NCBI RefSeq assembly: GCF_042646085.1
Contig: NZ_JBHRSZ010000006.1
Span: 248,001 to 312,000, forward strand
Length of the DNA: 64,000 nt
DNA from: Litoribrevibacter euphylliae
GTDB lineage: Bacteria; Pseudomonadota; Gammaproteobacteria; Pseudomonadales; Litoribrevibacteraceae
Direction: 5' to 3'
The translations under genes and the position numbers were made by a program. This document shows, in pieces, positions 7,550 to 16,185 of the stretch. The first letter of the stretch is position 1. The number at the start of each line of letters is the position of its first letter. A model generated the notes under the pieces. That model saw only the letters and a program-made list of their open reading frames with translations. It made no database searches and had not been told where the DNA came from.

Positions 7550-9196
7550 TCAGTAGCGCTTCAGTGCCAGTAAATATATTCCCCCGGCTAAGAGAAGCGC
7601 AGTGGGTGTATTCATTTGAGTGATCAGCTCGCTTGCTGCAGGAAAGCTTAATAAGCCAGCTGCAGAAACCAGTACCAAACCAATCATGCGATTACGCTTT
7701 GCTTTGGCTTGGTTGTGTAATTCGTTTTGTAGCTGATGAAGTTGCTGGCTCTGCTCTAATCGATGTTGCTCCGCTGATTGCAATTGGCTGATGGCGTGAA
7801 ACATTAATTGCGGCAGCTGGCGTGTCTGCTCGGCCCAGTCAGCAGCGTGCAGTTGAATATTTTTTAGTACATTAGGCGGCGCCACTCGGTTCTTCATCCA
7901 GCCTTCAAGATAAGGTAAGGCGGTTTGCCATAGATCCAGTTCAGGGTAGAGTTGTCTGCCCAGGCCTTCAATATTCAAGAGTGTTTTTTGTAGCAGCACC
8001 AATTGCGGCTGTACTTCCATGTCAAAACGACGAGCTACCTGGAACAACCTTAGTAAGAAGTGACCAAAGCTGATTTCACTCAGAGGCTTTTCAAAGATGG
8101 GTTCACAAACGCTTCGGATGGCGGCTTCAAATTCATTGACGCGGGTGTGTTTTGGAATCCAGCCCGAATCAATATGAAGCTGTGCAACTTGTCGATAATC
8201 TCGGTTAAAGAAAGCCAGGAGGTTTCGGGCAAGATAGATTTGATCGTTCTCGGTGAGTGAGCCAATGATGCCAAAATCGACAGAAATATACTGGGGGGAT
8301 TGCGGATGCTGGCGAGAAACAAAGATGTTGCCAGGATGCATATCGGCATGAAAGAAACTGTCACGGAACACCTGTGTAAAGAAGATCTCCACACCGCGTT
8401 CAGCCAAGATTTTCATATTGGTCTTCTGTTCAAGCAGCTCATCCACATCGGCGACAGGGATCCCTGAAATACGCTCCATAACTAACACGCTGGTACGGGT
8501 AAAATCCCAGTAAATTTTAGGAACGTAGAGCAGCTCTGAGTTTTCGAAATTCCGTCTTAGTTGAGAGCCGTTGGCGGCTTCTTTTTGAAGATCTAATTCA
8601 TCGTAGATGGTGTGTTCATAGTCTTCGACAATTTGCTTAGGATGCAGTCGTTTGCCTTCAGACCAATAGGTTTCCAGCAGGCTTGCCATGAGTTTCATGA
8701 CAGAGATGTCTTTACTGATGGTTGGCACTAGGTTAGGTCGAATGACCTTAACCACGACTTCGTCACCATTCTTTAATTTCGCAGTATGTACTTGAGCTAC
8801 CGACGCAGAAGCTAAGGCTTCTTCACTGAATTCATCGAAGACATCATCAATTTTGGTTTTTAGCGAGTTTTCGATGATGGATTTGGCGATGGCAGATGAA
8901 AATGCCGGAACACGATCCTGAAGGAGTTTCAGTTCTTCGGCGATGTCATCTGGCATTAAGTCGCGTCGAGTCGAAAGAATCTGACCGAATTTAATAAAGA
9001 TAGGGCCTAGCTCTTGCAGCGCTAAACGAATTCGTTCACCGCGGGAGAGTTTTTTAGGCGTAGGGAAAAAATGCCAAGGCGCCAACATCAATAGCGCTCG
9101 AACATACCAAGGGACTAGGGTTAAGGGTATAAGCTGATCTAAACGATATTTGCTGATAACCCAGATGATCACCAAAATTCGTTTAAGACTCGTCAC
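7550..9196 (-). CDS. ubiB: ubiquinone biosynthesis ABC1/UbiB-family protein
   Basis: Atypical kinase-like ATPase needed for ubiquinone synthesis, membrane-bound. 548 residues, normal for UbiB. Visible motifs are the family KxGQ signature (IKFGQILSTRRD, about residues 70-81), the Ala-rich nucleotide loop EALASASVAQVHTA, the kinase-like HADMHPGNIF and VDFGIIG elements, and two C-terminal membrane helices from about residue 500. It overlaps the end of ubiJ by 14 bases, giving a compact ubiE-ubiJ-ubiB unit. Confidence 0.96.
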   Translation of the reverse strand: MTSLKRILVIIWVISKYRLDQLIPLTLVPWYVRALLMLAPWHFFPTPKKLSRGERIRLALQELGPIFIKFGQILSTRRDLMPDDIAEELKLLQDRVPAFSSAIAKSIIENSLKTKIDDVFDEFSEEALASASVAQVHTAKLKNGDEVVVKVIRPNLVPTISKDISVMKLMASLLETYWSEGKRLHPKQIVEDYEHTIYDELDLQKEAANGSQLRRNFENSELLYVPKIYWDFTRTSVLVMERISGIPVADVDELLEQKTNMKILAERGVEIFFTQVFRDSFFHADMHPGNIFVSRQHPQSPQYISVDFGIIGSLTENDQIYLARNLLAFFNRDYRQVAQLHIDSGWIPKHTRVNEFEAAIRSVCEPIFEKPLSEISFGHFLLRLFQVARRFDMEVQPQLVLLQKTLLNIEGLGRQLYPELDLWQTALPYLEGWMKNRVAPPNVLKNIQLHAADWAEQTRQLPQLMFHAISQLQSAEQHRLEQSQQLHQLQNELHNQAKAKRNRMIGLVLVSAAGLLSFPAASELITQMNTPTALLLAGGIYLLALKRY

Positions 9197-9872
9197 CTAA
9201 TTCTCCTTGGGATGTAATGTTTTGTTCGATAGATGGGGATTCTTTGTTGCTATTGCTCGATGATGGGCTTTCGAGCGCTTTAACTCGAGCCATTAATCGG
9301 TCGCTGGCAAGACGTAGGGACGTCACTTGTTCGCAGTAGTAATCCACTTCACTGGCGTGTGGAAGAGTTCGTAATTCGTGATGAATATATTCTTCCAGAT
9401 TGGCCGTCATACTCTGATGGGTATCTTTGATCCATCGAGTGGAAGCGCGAACGCCTTGACCAATTTGATGAGCAATAACGTCGCCGGTGATTTTCGAAAG
9501 AAGATATTCCCAGTCGATGGATAAACCTAAGGCAATGGTCATTAACTTTTGAGCCAGATGTTCATCACCGTCCATTCGGATTCGACTGCTGAACAGCGCG
9601 CTGTTGTGGTCATCCGCTAACGCCAGTTGTAAAAAATCGAACGTGGCACCTGTAATCGCAAGCTCTGGCACACACTCGTAGTTGTTCATCAGTCGAATAC
9701 TGTCGTGCTGAAATAACCCATAGATGGTGACTTTGGGCTGTTTCAACGTCAAGGCAATGACCTTACCTTCTAGTTTGGAAAGTTTTGCTTGTGTTACCGG
9801 ATCTTGCTTGAGGGCCTGATTGATTAGGCCTTCAATCATCGCAAGTGTCGCTGTCGATACCATGTTCAGCAT
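9183..9872 (-). CDS. ubiJ: ubiquinone biosynthesis accessory factor UbiJ (SCP2 domain)
   Basis: Lipid-binding accessory protein that helps assemble the Ubi complex. 229 residues: an SCP2-like sterol-carrier fold from about 15 to 110 (LEGKVIALTLKQPKVTIYGLF) and a C-terminal helical region, ending in a Ser/Asn-rich tail. ATG 9872 is used here, and an alternative ATG three codons later is equally possible. It lies 14 bases after ubiE and overlaps ubiB. Confidence 0.93.
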   Translation of the reverse strand: MLNMVSTATLAMIEGLINQALKQDPVTQAKLSKLEGKVIALTLKQPKVTIYGLFQHDSIRLMNNYECVPELAITGATFDFLQLALADDHNSALFSSRIRMDGDEHLAQKLMTIALGLSIDWEYLLSKITGDVIAHQIGQGVRASTRWIKDTHQSMTANLEEYIHHELRTLPHASEVDYYCEQVTSLRLASDRLMARVKALESPSSSNSNKESPSIEQNITSQGELGDES

Positions 9873-9886
9873 AGTGAGACTGAAAC

Positions 9887-10639
9887 CTAAGGCTTGATGC
9901 CTTTGTGAAGCGCGACAATGCCGCCCGTCATGTTGTGATAATCACAGCGTACGAAACCTGCGTCGGCCATCATGTCCTTAAGTGTTTCCTGATCCGGGTG
10001 CATACGAATGGATTCAGCCAGATATTGGTAACTTTCGGCATCACCAGCCACAAGTTGACCCATTTTAGGAAGAATGCTGAATGAGTAGGTGTCGTAAACT
10101 TTCTCTAGTACAGGGTTAGCCGGCTTGGAAAACTCCAGAATCAAAAGGCGACCGCCTGGCTTAAGCACGCGAAGCATAGAACGCAGTGCTTTATCTTTAT
10201 CTGTAACGTTACGAAGACCAAACGCAATGGTAATGACGTCGAATGAATTGTCATCGAAAGGCAGTGACTCTGCATTCGCTTGAACGTATTCAATGTTATT
10301 TGTCAGGCCCAGATTAGTTAGACGCTCACGGCCAACTTCCAGCATTGAGCTATTGATGTCCGCAAGTACCACCTGGCCTTCGCTGCCCACTAATTTCGAG
10401 AATTGCTTAGTGAGATCGCCCGTGCCGCCTGCGATATCCAATACGCGGTGACCTTTACGCACTGCACTTAGATCAATGGTAAAACGCTTCCACAATCGAT
10501 GAATGCCGCCAGACATCAGGTCATTCATGATGTCATATTTGCTGGCTACTGAGTGGAATACATCTGCGACTTTGTTTGCTTTTTCATTGACTGGCACTTG
10601 TTTGAAGCCAAAGTGCGTTGTTTTATCTTGTTCTGTCAT
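9887..10639 (-). CDS. ubiE: demethylmenaquinone/2-methoxy-6-polyprenyl-1,4-benzoquinol methyltransferase
   Basis: SAM-dependent C-methyltransferase of ubiquinone and menaquinone synthesis. 250 residues. The start HFGFKQVPVNEKANKVADVFHSVASKYDIMNDLMSGGIHRLWK is nearly invariant in the family. Motif I for SAM (VLDIAGGTGDLT, about 67-78), the ITIAFGLRNV motif and the RPGG-like LKPGGRLLILEFSKP motif are present. It is first of the minus-strand ubi operon and diverges from the PHA granule-region gene. Confidence 0.98.
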   Translation of the reverse strand: MTEQDKTTHFGFKQVPVNEKANKVADVFHSVASKYDIMNDLMSGGIHRLWKRFTIDLSAVRKGHRVLDIAGGTGDLTKQFSKLVGSEGQVVLADINSSMLEVGRERLTNLGLTNNIEYVQANAESLPFDDNSFDVITIAFGLRNVTDKDKALRSMLRVLKPGGRLLILEFSKPANPVLEKVYDTYSFSILPKMGQLVAGDAESYQYLAESIRMHPDQETLKDMMADAGFVRCDYHNMTGGIVALHKGIKP

Positions 10640-10801
10640 AGCGCTATGCTTTCGGTCTACGAAAGTTGTCCTGTGGAAGCTTTAAATTCGGGCTATTCTA
10701 ACCTTGAAAGCAGGGGTTTGTCTTTTGATAAAGGTCAATTTGTTGAATTCATTGGCTTTGGGGTAGAATGCTCCGCCTGATATCCTAGTCGGTTAGGTGG
10801 T

Positions 10802-11077
10802 ATGGCTAAAATAAACGTAAAGAAAAATCATAAGCTAGGTCTTGAACAAGCACTGAAAGACGCTGAGCAGTTGGCGTTGATGCTGGCTGACAGATTTGAT
10901 GCTAAGTATCAATGGAAAGGCAATAAGCTGGAATTTCATCGTACCGGTGTAAAAGGCTTTCTGGATGTCACTGAAGACACGCTTGAGGTGAACGTTGAGT
11001 TGTCTCTACTCATGAGACCGTTTAAAGCGGTTGTTGAACGTGAGATTCATAACTATTTCGAGAAAGAGCTTCGTTAG
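10802..11077 (+). CDS. polyhydroxyalkanoic acid granule-region protein
   Basis: Matches the small PHA-system family found next to phasins (PHA_gran_rgn type). 91 residues, soluble, no signal. It shows the conserved HxLG-x-(E)QA start (NHKLGLEQALKDAEQLA), the central FHRTGVKGFLDVTEDTLEVNVEL stretch and the C-terminal MRPFKAVVEREIHNYFEKEL. The role is not established; the family is tied to PHA granules by gene context. Its own terminator overlaps the stop codon. Convergent with the FFLEELY-like gene. Confidence 0.85.
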   Translation: MAKINVKKNHKLGLEQALKDAEQLALMLADRFDAKYQWKGNKLEFHRTGVKGFLDVTEDTLEVNVELSLLMRPFKAVVEREIHNYFEKELR

Positions 11078-11091
11078 AGGCTCTTTTTTTT
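11063..11091 (+). terminator. terminator overlapping the granule-region stop codon
   Basis: AAAGAGC (11063-11069) pairs with GCTCTTT (11080-11086), followed by five more T. The stop codon TAG (11075-11077) lies in the loop. Confidence 0.7.
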
Positions 11092-11158
11092 GGGCTGAAG
11101 GCTCTTTGCTTTATTGGTTGAAGCTCTTATTCTAGGCCGAAGGCTCTTTGTTAGACGG
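11074..11158. repeat. degenerate repeats of a GAAGGCTCTTTG element
   Basis: Four imperfect copies start near 11074, 11092, 11116 and 11135, sharing (G)CTGAAGGCTCTTTG or a close variant. They fill the space between two convergent genes. The core AAGGCTCTTT also occurs in the tandem repeat at 1672-1740. Confidence 0.5.
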
Positions 11159-11159
11159 T

Positions 11160-11906
11160 TTATATCTCAAACGGGCTTGCTTTGCCTGCGTTTAAGTTCT
11201 CTAAAATCTTACCTTCTCTCTTCACAATAATTTCCATGAATTCTTCAGCGCCGCCTAATGCTTTGAAGGTGTTGAATCCTCGCTCTAAGAAGTCATGTAA
11301 GCTGCCCAGGCCTTTTTTGTGAGCCGGCTTTCTGATCAGTTTGAGTGTTAAGGAAATAAACGGAAAGCGTACAAGATGGTCGAGATCGTGACCGATCTGT
11401 TCGATTAGGTTTAATTGTCGTTGTCGAAGATCTTTTGCCCCGGTGGCTAAATAAGCATCGGTATAGCGTTCTTCTGTAATTTGAGACGCACAGATGGTCA
11501 AGGATCTATCCTGGAGAAACATGATGTTTGCCAGTTGCTGATCCAGTTCTGCAGATAAAATGTTTAGCTCAATGGCGTTCGCAACGGTTTCCAGAGTGTC
11601 ATCGGGTAAGAGTTTTACCAGCGTTGGAAAGACGCGCTCTAGGTCTTTGTCTCGCTGAATGGCGCTGGGAGACAGGTACAGGTCATCAACAAAATAATGT
11701 GCGGCGGCTTGATAGCGGTTTGAAAGGAAGAGGTCTTGATGTGTCTGTCGGAGTCGATCTGTTTGCCAGACCATCAGGTGCTGTAACGCCAGCTGCTGGT
11801 CTTCTGGTTTAGCGGTGTTATGCCGATCTCGGTTTTGAAGTAAGAGCTGGCGAAGGGCTTCTCCGTGTTTTCCGGATACTGGCTTCGCTAGCTTATCTTT
11901 GATCAT
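11160..11906 (-). CDS. FFLEELY-motif-like hypothetical protein
   Basis: 248 residues, predicted soluble and mostly helical. The segment YQAAAHYFVDDLYLSPSAIQRDKDLERVFP (about 64-93) matches the pattern of the FFLEELY-motif family known from Pseudomonas and relatives, although here the motif reads YFVDDLY. No catalytic motif is apparent. It stands between the granule-region gene (convergent) and the alpha/beta hydrolase upstream on the same strand (42-base gap). I infer a link with the PHA-type locus from position only. Confidence 0.7.
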   Translation of the reverse strand: MIKDKLAKPVSGKHGEALRQLLLQNRDRHNTAKPEDQQLALQHLMVWQTDRLRQTHQDLFLSNRYQAAAHYFVDDLYLSPSAIQRDKDLERVFPTLVKLLPDDTLETVANAIELNILSAELDQQLANIMFLQDRSLTICASQITEERYTDAYLATGAKDLRQRQLNLIEQIGHDLDHLVRFPFISLTLKLIRKPAHKKGLGSLHDFLERGFNTFKALGGAEEFMEIIVKREGKILENLNAGKASPFEI

Positions 11907-11948
11907 GTTGCTCAGACTCTTATAACCTTTTGTGATTCCGAGCTAACC

Positions 11949-12869
11949 CTACTGAAGTGACAGAGGAATCGTCAAAGGTGGAAGACTGTTCGTGTCATCC
12001 AACGTAATAAAGTGACTGGTTCCTTTGGTTTCGACCACCCTAATGTTATTGGGGGAGGAGAGGGCACTTTTAAGCATATGATCTTTACACAGAATGCGGT
12101 CCCGCTCGGGAATTAATATGGTGCCGCGCTTAATGTTCTTGTAAATATCTGTAGAGGTGTTGTCCATCCAACTTTCAATCGAATGAATGTTGTTGATGAT
12201 GGTCATTGCGTTCTGTGGGTTTTTAAACAGATGCTCTAGTAACAGCTTTTTCCGGCCTTGTGTTTCACCAAAGAAGGTTTGGGAATAGGTGGAAAGAGGC
12301 GTCTTTTCCAGTAAGCGTAGCGCCCAAGGCCACATTCTTGGTGACATGTTGTCAATCAAGGCTTTCGGGATCGGGTGAATCTTCCCCTGAGGCAGTACCG
12401 GCGCTTCTAACAGCACCTCGGCATCTTTAAATAACTCAGGGTTTTGACGGATCGCTTCCAGAACTACCGCGCCGCCACGTGAATGACCATGAATGCGGAC
12501 ATTCTTTGAGCTGGCCAGACGTTCCATTGATTGAACTAAAATGGATGCGTCGTATTCAATGGATGACTCAGGATATTCTGGATGATCGAACCAATCAGCA
12601 TGGGTATGCTCTGGCCCAGTCACTGGAATGTGATAGTTACTGCATGTAAGTAGAATGAGTTCGATGTCTGATTGAGAGTAGGTTTCTGTAAAGTAGCAAT
12701 GATTCTCCAGAAAACCGTGCACAGCTATTACCGTATGGCGTGCTACGCCACTGTGGTTTCTGACTGAGACGGCAGCTTTTCCACAAAGATATACTTCGCC
12801 ACTGAAAAGCTCTTGATAGCTCTGTTGAATAGGTTCGATAAGTCTATGCATATGACTCGTTTCCAACAT
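11949..12869 (-). CDS. alpha/beta hydrolase, lipase-like
   Basis: Probable serine hydrolase of unknown substrate. The fold is supported by an early VIAVHGFLENH strand-loop, the nucleophile elbow GHSRGG (Ser130 from this start), a late ILIPERDRI acid strand and GTSHFITLDD holding the candidate catalytic His. No signal peptide is clear. The ORF can be extended to a TTG at 12896; I prefer ATG 12869 because AGGTG lies upstream at suitable spacing, and ATG 12851 also remains possible. Its place near a phasin would fit a PHA or lipid esterase, but nothing in the sequence fixes that. Confidence 0.8.
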   Translation of the reverse strand: MLETSHMHRLIEPIQQSYQELFSGEVYLCGKAAVSVRNHSGVARHTVIAVHGFLENHCYFTETYSQSDIELILLTCSNYHIPVTGPEHTHADWFDHPEYPESSIEYDASILVQSMERLASSKNVRIHGHSRGGAVVLEAIRQNPELFKDAEVLLEAPVLPQGKIHPIPKALIDNMSPRMWPWALRLLEKTPLSTYSQTFFGETQGRKKLLLEHLFKNPQNAMTIINNIHSIESWMDNTSTDIYKNIKRGTILIPERDRILCKDHMLKSALSSPNNIRVVETKGTSHFITLDDTNSLPPLTIPLSLQ

Positions 12870-13080
12870 AAATCGGACACCTGACTGATACTTCAACGGT
12901 GAACGTTGATTGATTGGTTATATTTATCATTCTAGTCAGTACTTTATGCCACATTATTCAAATTCGTCCTAGATACTAGAAACGCATTGTTGTAAATCGT
13001 AGCACAATGTTACATTGCCGAGACGAAAATACGACCAGTTGTAGATCTGCTTGTCGTGGAATCCGAGGAATTGGACGTTT

Positions 13081-13110
13081 CTGCCGAATTATCGGGAAAC
13101 AATTCGGCAG
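13081..13110 (-). terminator. 10-bp perfect hairpin downstream of the TPR gene
   Basis: CTGCCGAATT (13081-13090) pairs with AATTCGGCAG (13101-13110) around a 10-base loop. It lies just after the TPR gene on the minus strand. No T-run follows. The rest of the 230-base gap before the hydrolase gene shows nothing else I can name. Confidence 0.45.
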
Positions 13111-13126
13111 TGAGTTAAGGTGGGAA

Positions 13127-13996
13127 TCAGGAGATGGCGTTTAATTCATCAATCGCATTTTGTTGATCTAAGCGTTCCATTGCATCAGCAATATCGCTTT
13201 TTGCGGCTTTTTCATAGAGCTGTTTGGCGTCTTTTAACTTTGTTGGGCCATACATCATTAATAGACCATCGGCGTATTGTGTATAGGCAATGGGAAAATC
13301 CGGCGCAACTCGGATGGCATTTCTGAAGTGTTTCAGACCTGAGTCTTTGCTGGCTCCGTAGGAAATACTGGCAACCAGTTTGCCGACCTGATTGATAATC
13401 TCTGCGTGATAAGTGCCAAATGCAATGTGGGCTTCGGCGTGATCCGGTGCGAGCTCTAACGTCTTTTCAAGGCTCTTTCTGACTTCTTTTCCGTAGCCTT
13501 CTGCTAAGGCTTTTGTGATTGAGATGCCTTGGCTGTAGCGGCCCATGGCGTAAGCACGGTTGTAATGAGCGTCAGGATGATTAGGCATAACTTCTATGGC
13601 ATGTTCTGCTAATCGAATAGCTTCCTGAAATAATTCAAGCTTAGTTGTTTCGTCCGTTTCTAGATGCGTGGCATAGATAGCCATGGATTTAGACGCTAGG
13701 TTTAAACCGGGCAAGCCTGATGCAATAGCTAATTGAGTCGCTTCTTGAAAGTTTCCTAAATGAAAGTGCAACCAACCCTGAATCAGCATGCCGGAAATTT
13801 CATTAATTGAATTTATGCCTAAGGAAGCAGCAATAATAGGGTATTCGTTGAGGTTGCTTTCAAGCGCTTCGACAGAAGGATATTGTTCGGCGTTTCCTAT
13901 GTGCAATCGTGTCCAATGCTTTGATAATGATTGGGTGGTTAGTTGAAATGAGGACAGCTCATAGGGGTGCCATTGGGTTCTTAGTAATTGATTCAT
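13127..13996 (-). CDS. tetratricopeptide-repeat protein
   Basis: 289 residues built of helical repeats from about 80 to 280. The clearest TPR-like units are around AIEVMPNHPDAHYNRAYAMG, TLELAPDHAEAHIAFGTYHAE and AIRVAPDFPIAYTQYADGL, with the TPR Ala/Gly/Pro spacing. No signal peptide or enzyme motif. TPRs serve as protein-binding scaffolds, and the partner here is unknown. It diverges from the phasin gene across 309 bases. Confidence 0.8.
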   Translation of the reverse strand: MNQLLRTQWHPYELSSFQLTTQSLSKHWTRLHIGNAEQYPSVEALESNLNEYPIIAASLGINSINEISGMLIQGWLHFHLGNFQEATQLAIASGLPGLNLASKSMAIYATHLETDETTKLELFQEAIRLAEHAIEVMPNHPDAHYNRAYAMGRYSQGISITKALAEGYGKEVRKSLEKTLELAPDHAEAHIAFGTYHAEIINQVGKLVASISYGASKDSGLKHFRNAIRVAPDFPIAYTQYADGLLMMYGPTKLKDAKQLYEKAAKSDIADAMERLDQQNAIDELNAIS

Positions 13997-14305
13997 TCGA
14001 AAACTATTGTTCTGATTAATGTTGTTTTTATTTGACGGTTTTCTGGAGTCAATAATTTAGTCGTTCAAGAATAGTCATTTGTTATGGGGATGTGAATACC
14101 TTATGAGGGAATCCTGAACATCTTTAGTATGCATATTCTAATTGCCATTGTTAGCTTTATTAGGGTGCGTTAACACATCTTTGGACTGGCGGTACTCGTT
14201 TCAAGCCTTGGTATTAAACCGTAATGGAGTAAACCATGATGTTTCGGGTTCTGCATTTAAGCTGCCTTTTGGCAGTAAGTAATGAATCGAAAAGGGTTTT
14301 GAACT
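13997..14305. other. intergenic region between TPR and phasin genes
   Basis: A divergent, AT-rich spacer that must hold both promoters; I could not place them with confidence. It contains a small CTGCC-TTTT-GGCAG hairpin (14262-14275) and a possible 25-codon leader ORF (14236-14313). Confidence 0.5.
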
Positions 14306-14313
14306 ATGGGTAA
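14236..14313 (+). CDS. possible 25-codon leader ORF overlapping the phasin start
   Basis: ATG 14236 has GGAG six bases upstream (14226-14229 with two A/T between) and runs to TAA 14311-14313, overlapping the phasin ATG (14306) by eight bases in another frame. Such an overlap allows translational coupling. The predicted peptide (starts MMFRVLHLSC) resembles nothing I know. It could be chance. Confidence 0.3.
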   Translation: MMFRVLHLSCLLAVSNESKRVLNYG

Positions 14314-14923
14314 GCTTAAAGACGCTGCAGAAGCAACTGATAACCGTATGAAGGCGCTATCAGAAATGAAAATTGCTCAAGACATTAAAAAATACACCAA
14401 TCAGATTTGGTTGGCGGGTCTGGGGGCTTTTAGTAAAGCAGACGGTGAAGGGAATAAATACTTCGACGCTTTGGTTACTGCAGGTAAAGAAATTGAAGAA
14501 CGCGGGCGTGAAGGCGTAATGCGTCAGGTTGAGTATGCGAACAACCGTGTTGAAGATGTAAAAAACGATGTAATTCAACGTGCAGAAGATGTACGTGAAA
14601 AAGCGAATACCACATGGGACAAAGTTGAGCGTGTGTTTGATGAGCGTGTTCAGCGTGCGTTAACTCGTTTAGGGATTCCTTCTAAAGCTGATATCGACGT
14701 ATTAAAAGAAGAAATTGAGACGCTTAAGAAGAATATTGAGACGTTGAAGAAGGCCAAAGCGCCTGCGCGTACAACTGCTGCGAAAAAGCCGGCGGCGACT
14801 AAGACTGCAACGGCCGCGAAAAAACCGGCTTCTACGACAGCTAAGAAACCTGCGGCTAAAAAAACAACGACGACTCGTAAGCCTAGAACGTCTGCTAAAA
14901 CCACTGCAACAAAAGCAGAATAA
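14306..14923 (+). CDS. phasin family protein with a histone-H1-like tail (PhaF type)
   Basis: Coats PHA inclusions and, in PhaF-type proteins, also binds DNA. 205 residues. The N-terminal phasin domain (1-150) has IWLAGLGAFSKADGEGNKYFDALVTAGKEIEERG, a close match to the family core, and ends in a leucine-heptad helix DIDVLKEEIETLKKNIETLKK that would oligomerise. Residues about 152-205 are a Lys/Ala/Thr/Pro tail with AAKKPA repeats, the nucleoid-binding style tail of PhaF. ATG 14306 has AAGGG ten bases upstream. No phaC gene is present nearby. Confidence 0.92.
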   Translation: MGKLKDAAEATDNRMKALSEMKIAQDIKKYTNQIWLAGLGAFSKADGEGNKYFDALVTAGKEIEERGREGVMRQVEYANNRVEDVKNDVIQRAEDVREKANTTWDKVERVFDERVQRALTRLGIPSKADIDVLKEEIETLKKNIETLKKAKAPARTTAAKKPAATKTATAAKKPASTTAKKPAAKKTTTTRKPRTSAKTTATKAE

Positions 14924-14967
14924 TGCTTTAATAACAGCTTGTTAACTTAGTATTAGAGAGATAACGA

Positions 14968-16173
14968 GTGATTAAACCAACCCCTACTAATTCTAGAGAA
15001 TTTAAAATTGGTCTTGCGTTAGGAGGGGGTGGCCCCTTAAGTGGTATTTATGAAATTGGTGCTCTGAGAGCCTTAGATGAGTGTCTTGATGGCATCAATT
15101 TCAACGACATCGATGTCTATGTTGGGGTGAGCAGTGGTGCACTAATCGCTGCTAATCTAGCAAACCAAATTACGACGGCGCAAATGTGTCGTATCTTTAT
15201 TATTAATGAGCCGCATGGCCATCCATTTCATCCTCAAGTCTTTTTTCAGCCTGCATTTAAAGAGTATGGAAAGAGCTTATTAAAAGTCCCTTCTATCATT
15301 AGTCGCAAAGTTGCGCATATGTTGTCACGTCCTGGTGATCAATCCATCCTAGAAGCTTTTACAGGTCTAATAGAGGCGTTACCGAACGGTCTTTTCAGCA
15401 ACGAAGTGTTGTCTGAATATCTGAGTGTGCTTTATGACGGGCACGGTCGTACTGATGATTTTCGTGAGTTGCGAAGAAAGCTATTTCTAGTGGCTGCGGA
15501 TTTGGATTCAGGCGAAGCGGTGCGTTTTGGTGAAGCCGGCTATGATCATATACCTATTTCTAAAGCCGTTCAGGCCAGTGTAGCGTGTCCAGGGTTTTAT
15601 ACCCCAGTTGAAATTGAAGGCCGTTATTTCGCAGATGGTACTTTGCTCAAAGCTATGCATGCATCGGTAGCCTTGGATGAAGGGGCAGATTTAGTGATAG
15701 GCATTAATCCTCTGGTACCTATTGATACTGAAGCCGCGTCTGACTGTGGTAGCATGGAATCAACAACACTTAGGAATGGTGGATTAACTGCCGTATTAGG
15801 GCAAACTTTACGCACCTTTATTCATTCTCGTGTTGAGTTGGGAATGTCGGCTTATGAAGAACAATATCCATCTTCAGACATCGTATTGGTTCAACCACGA
15901 CGTGATGATGCAACCATGTTGTTGTCGAGTGTGTTTAGTTTCGAAGGGCGGCAGAAAGTATGTGAGCATGCTTATCAAATGACACGTCAGGATTTACTGG
16001 AACGCTATGATGAATTGGCACCGGTGTTTGAGCGGTATGGTATTAAGTTGAATAAAGCGGTGTTAGAGGATACCGGGCGTAGCTTTCAGGATAAGCTCTA
16101 TGGAACCTTTGGCTATCACTCTTCTGAGCAGTTGGGTATGGTTCGTCAATTATTCAATTGGATAGCAGGATAA
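14968..16173 (+). CDS. patatin-like phospholipase
   Basis: Ser-Asp dyad acyl hydrolase of the patatin group, 401 residues, no obvious signal peptide. The oxyanion glycine loop LALGGGGPLSG (16-26), nucleophile elbow GVSSG with Ser55, and the dyad motif DGT with Asp223 are all intact, so it is probably active. GTG start with AGAGAG upstream. It follows the phasin gene by 44 bases and may share its transcript. Substrates could be membrane phospholipid or, by context, granule-associated lipid or polyester; that is inference. Confidence 0.88.
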   Translation: MIKPTPTNSREFKIGLALGGGGPLSGIYEIGALRALDECLDGINFNDIDVYVGVSSGALIAANLANQITTAQMCRIFIINEPHGHPFHPQVFFQPAFKEYGKSLLKVPSIISRKVAHMLSRPGDQSILEAFTGLIEALPNGLFSNEVLSEYLSVLYDGHGRTDDFRELRRKLFLVAADLDSGEAVRFGEAGYDHIPISKAVQASVACPGFYTPVEIEGRYFADGTLLKAMHASVALDEGADLVIGINPLVPIDTEAASDCGSMESTTLRNGGLTAVLGQTLRTFIHSRVELGMSAYEEQYPSSDIVLVQPRRDDATMLLSSVFSFEGRQKVCEHAYQMTRQDLLERYDELAPVFERYGIKLNKAVLEDTGRSFQDKLYGTFGYHSSEQLGMVRQLFNWIAG

Positions 16174-16185
16174 TATTACCTGTTG

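Noticed and set aside
10553..10780. 75-codon open frame overlapping the ubiE start on the other strand
   Set aside because: It is mostly antisense to ubiE and has no recognisable features.
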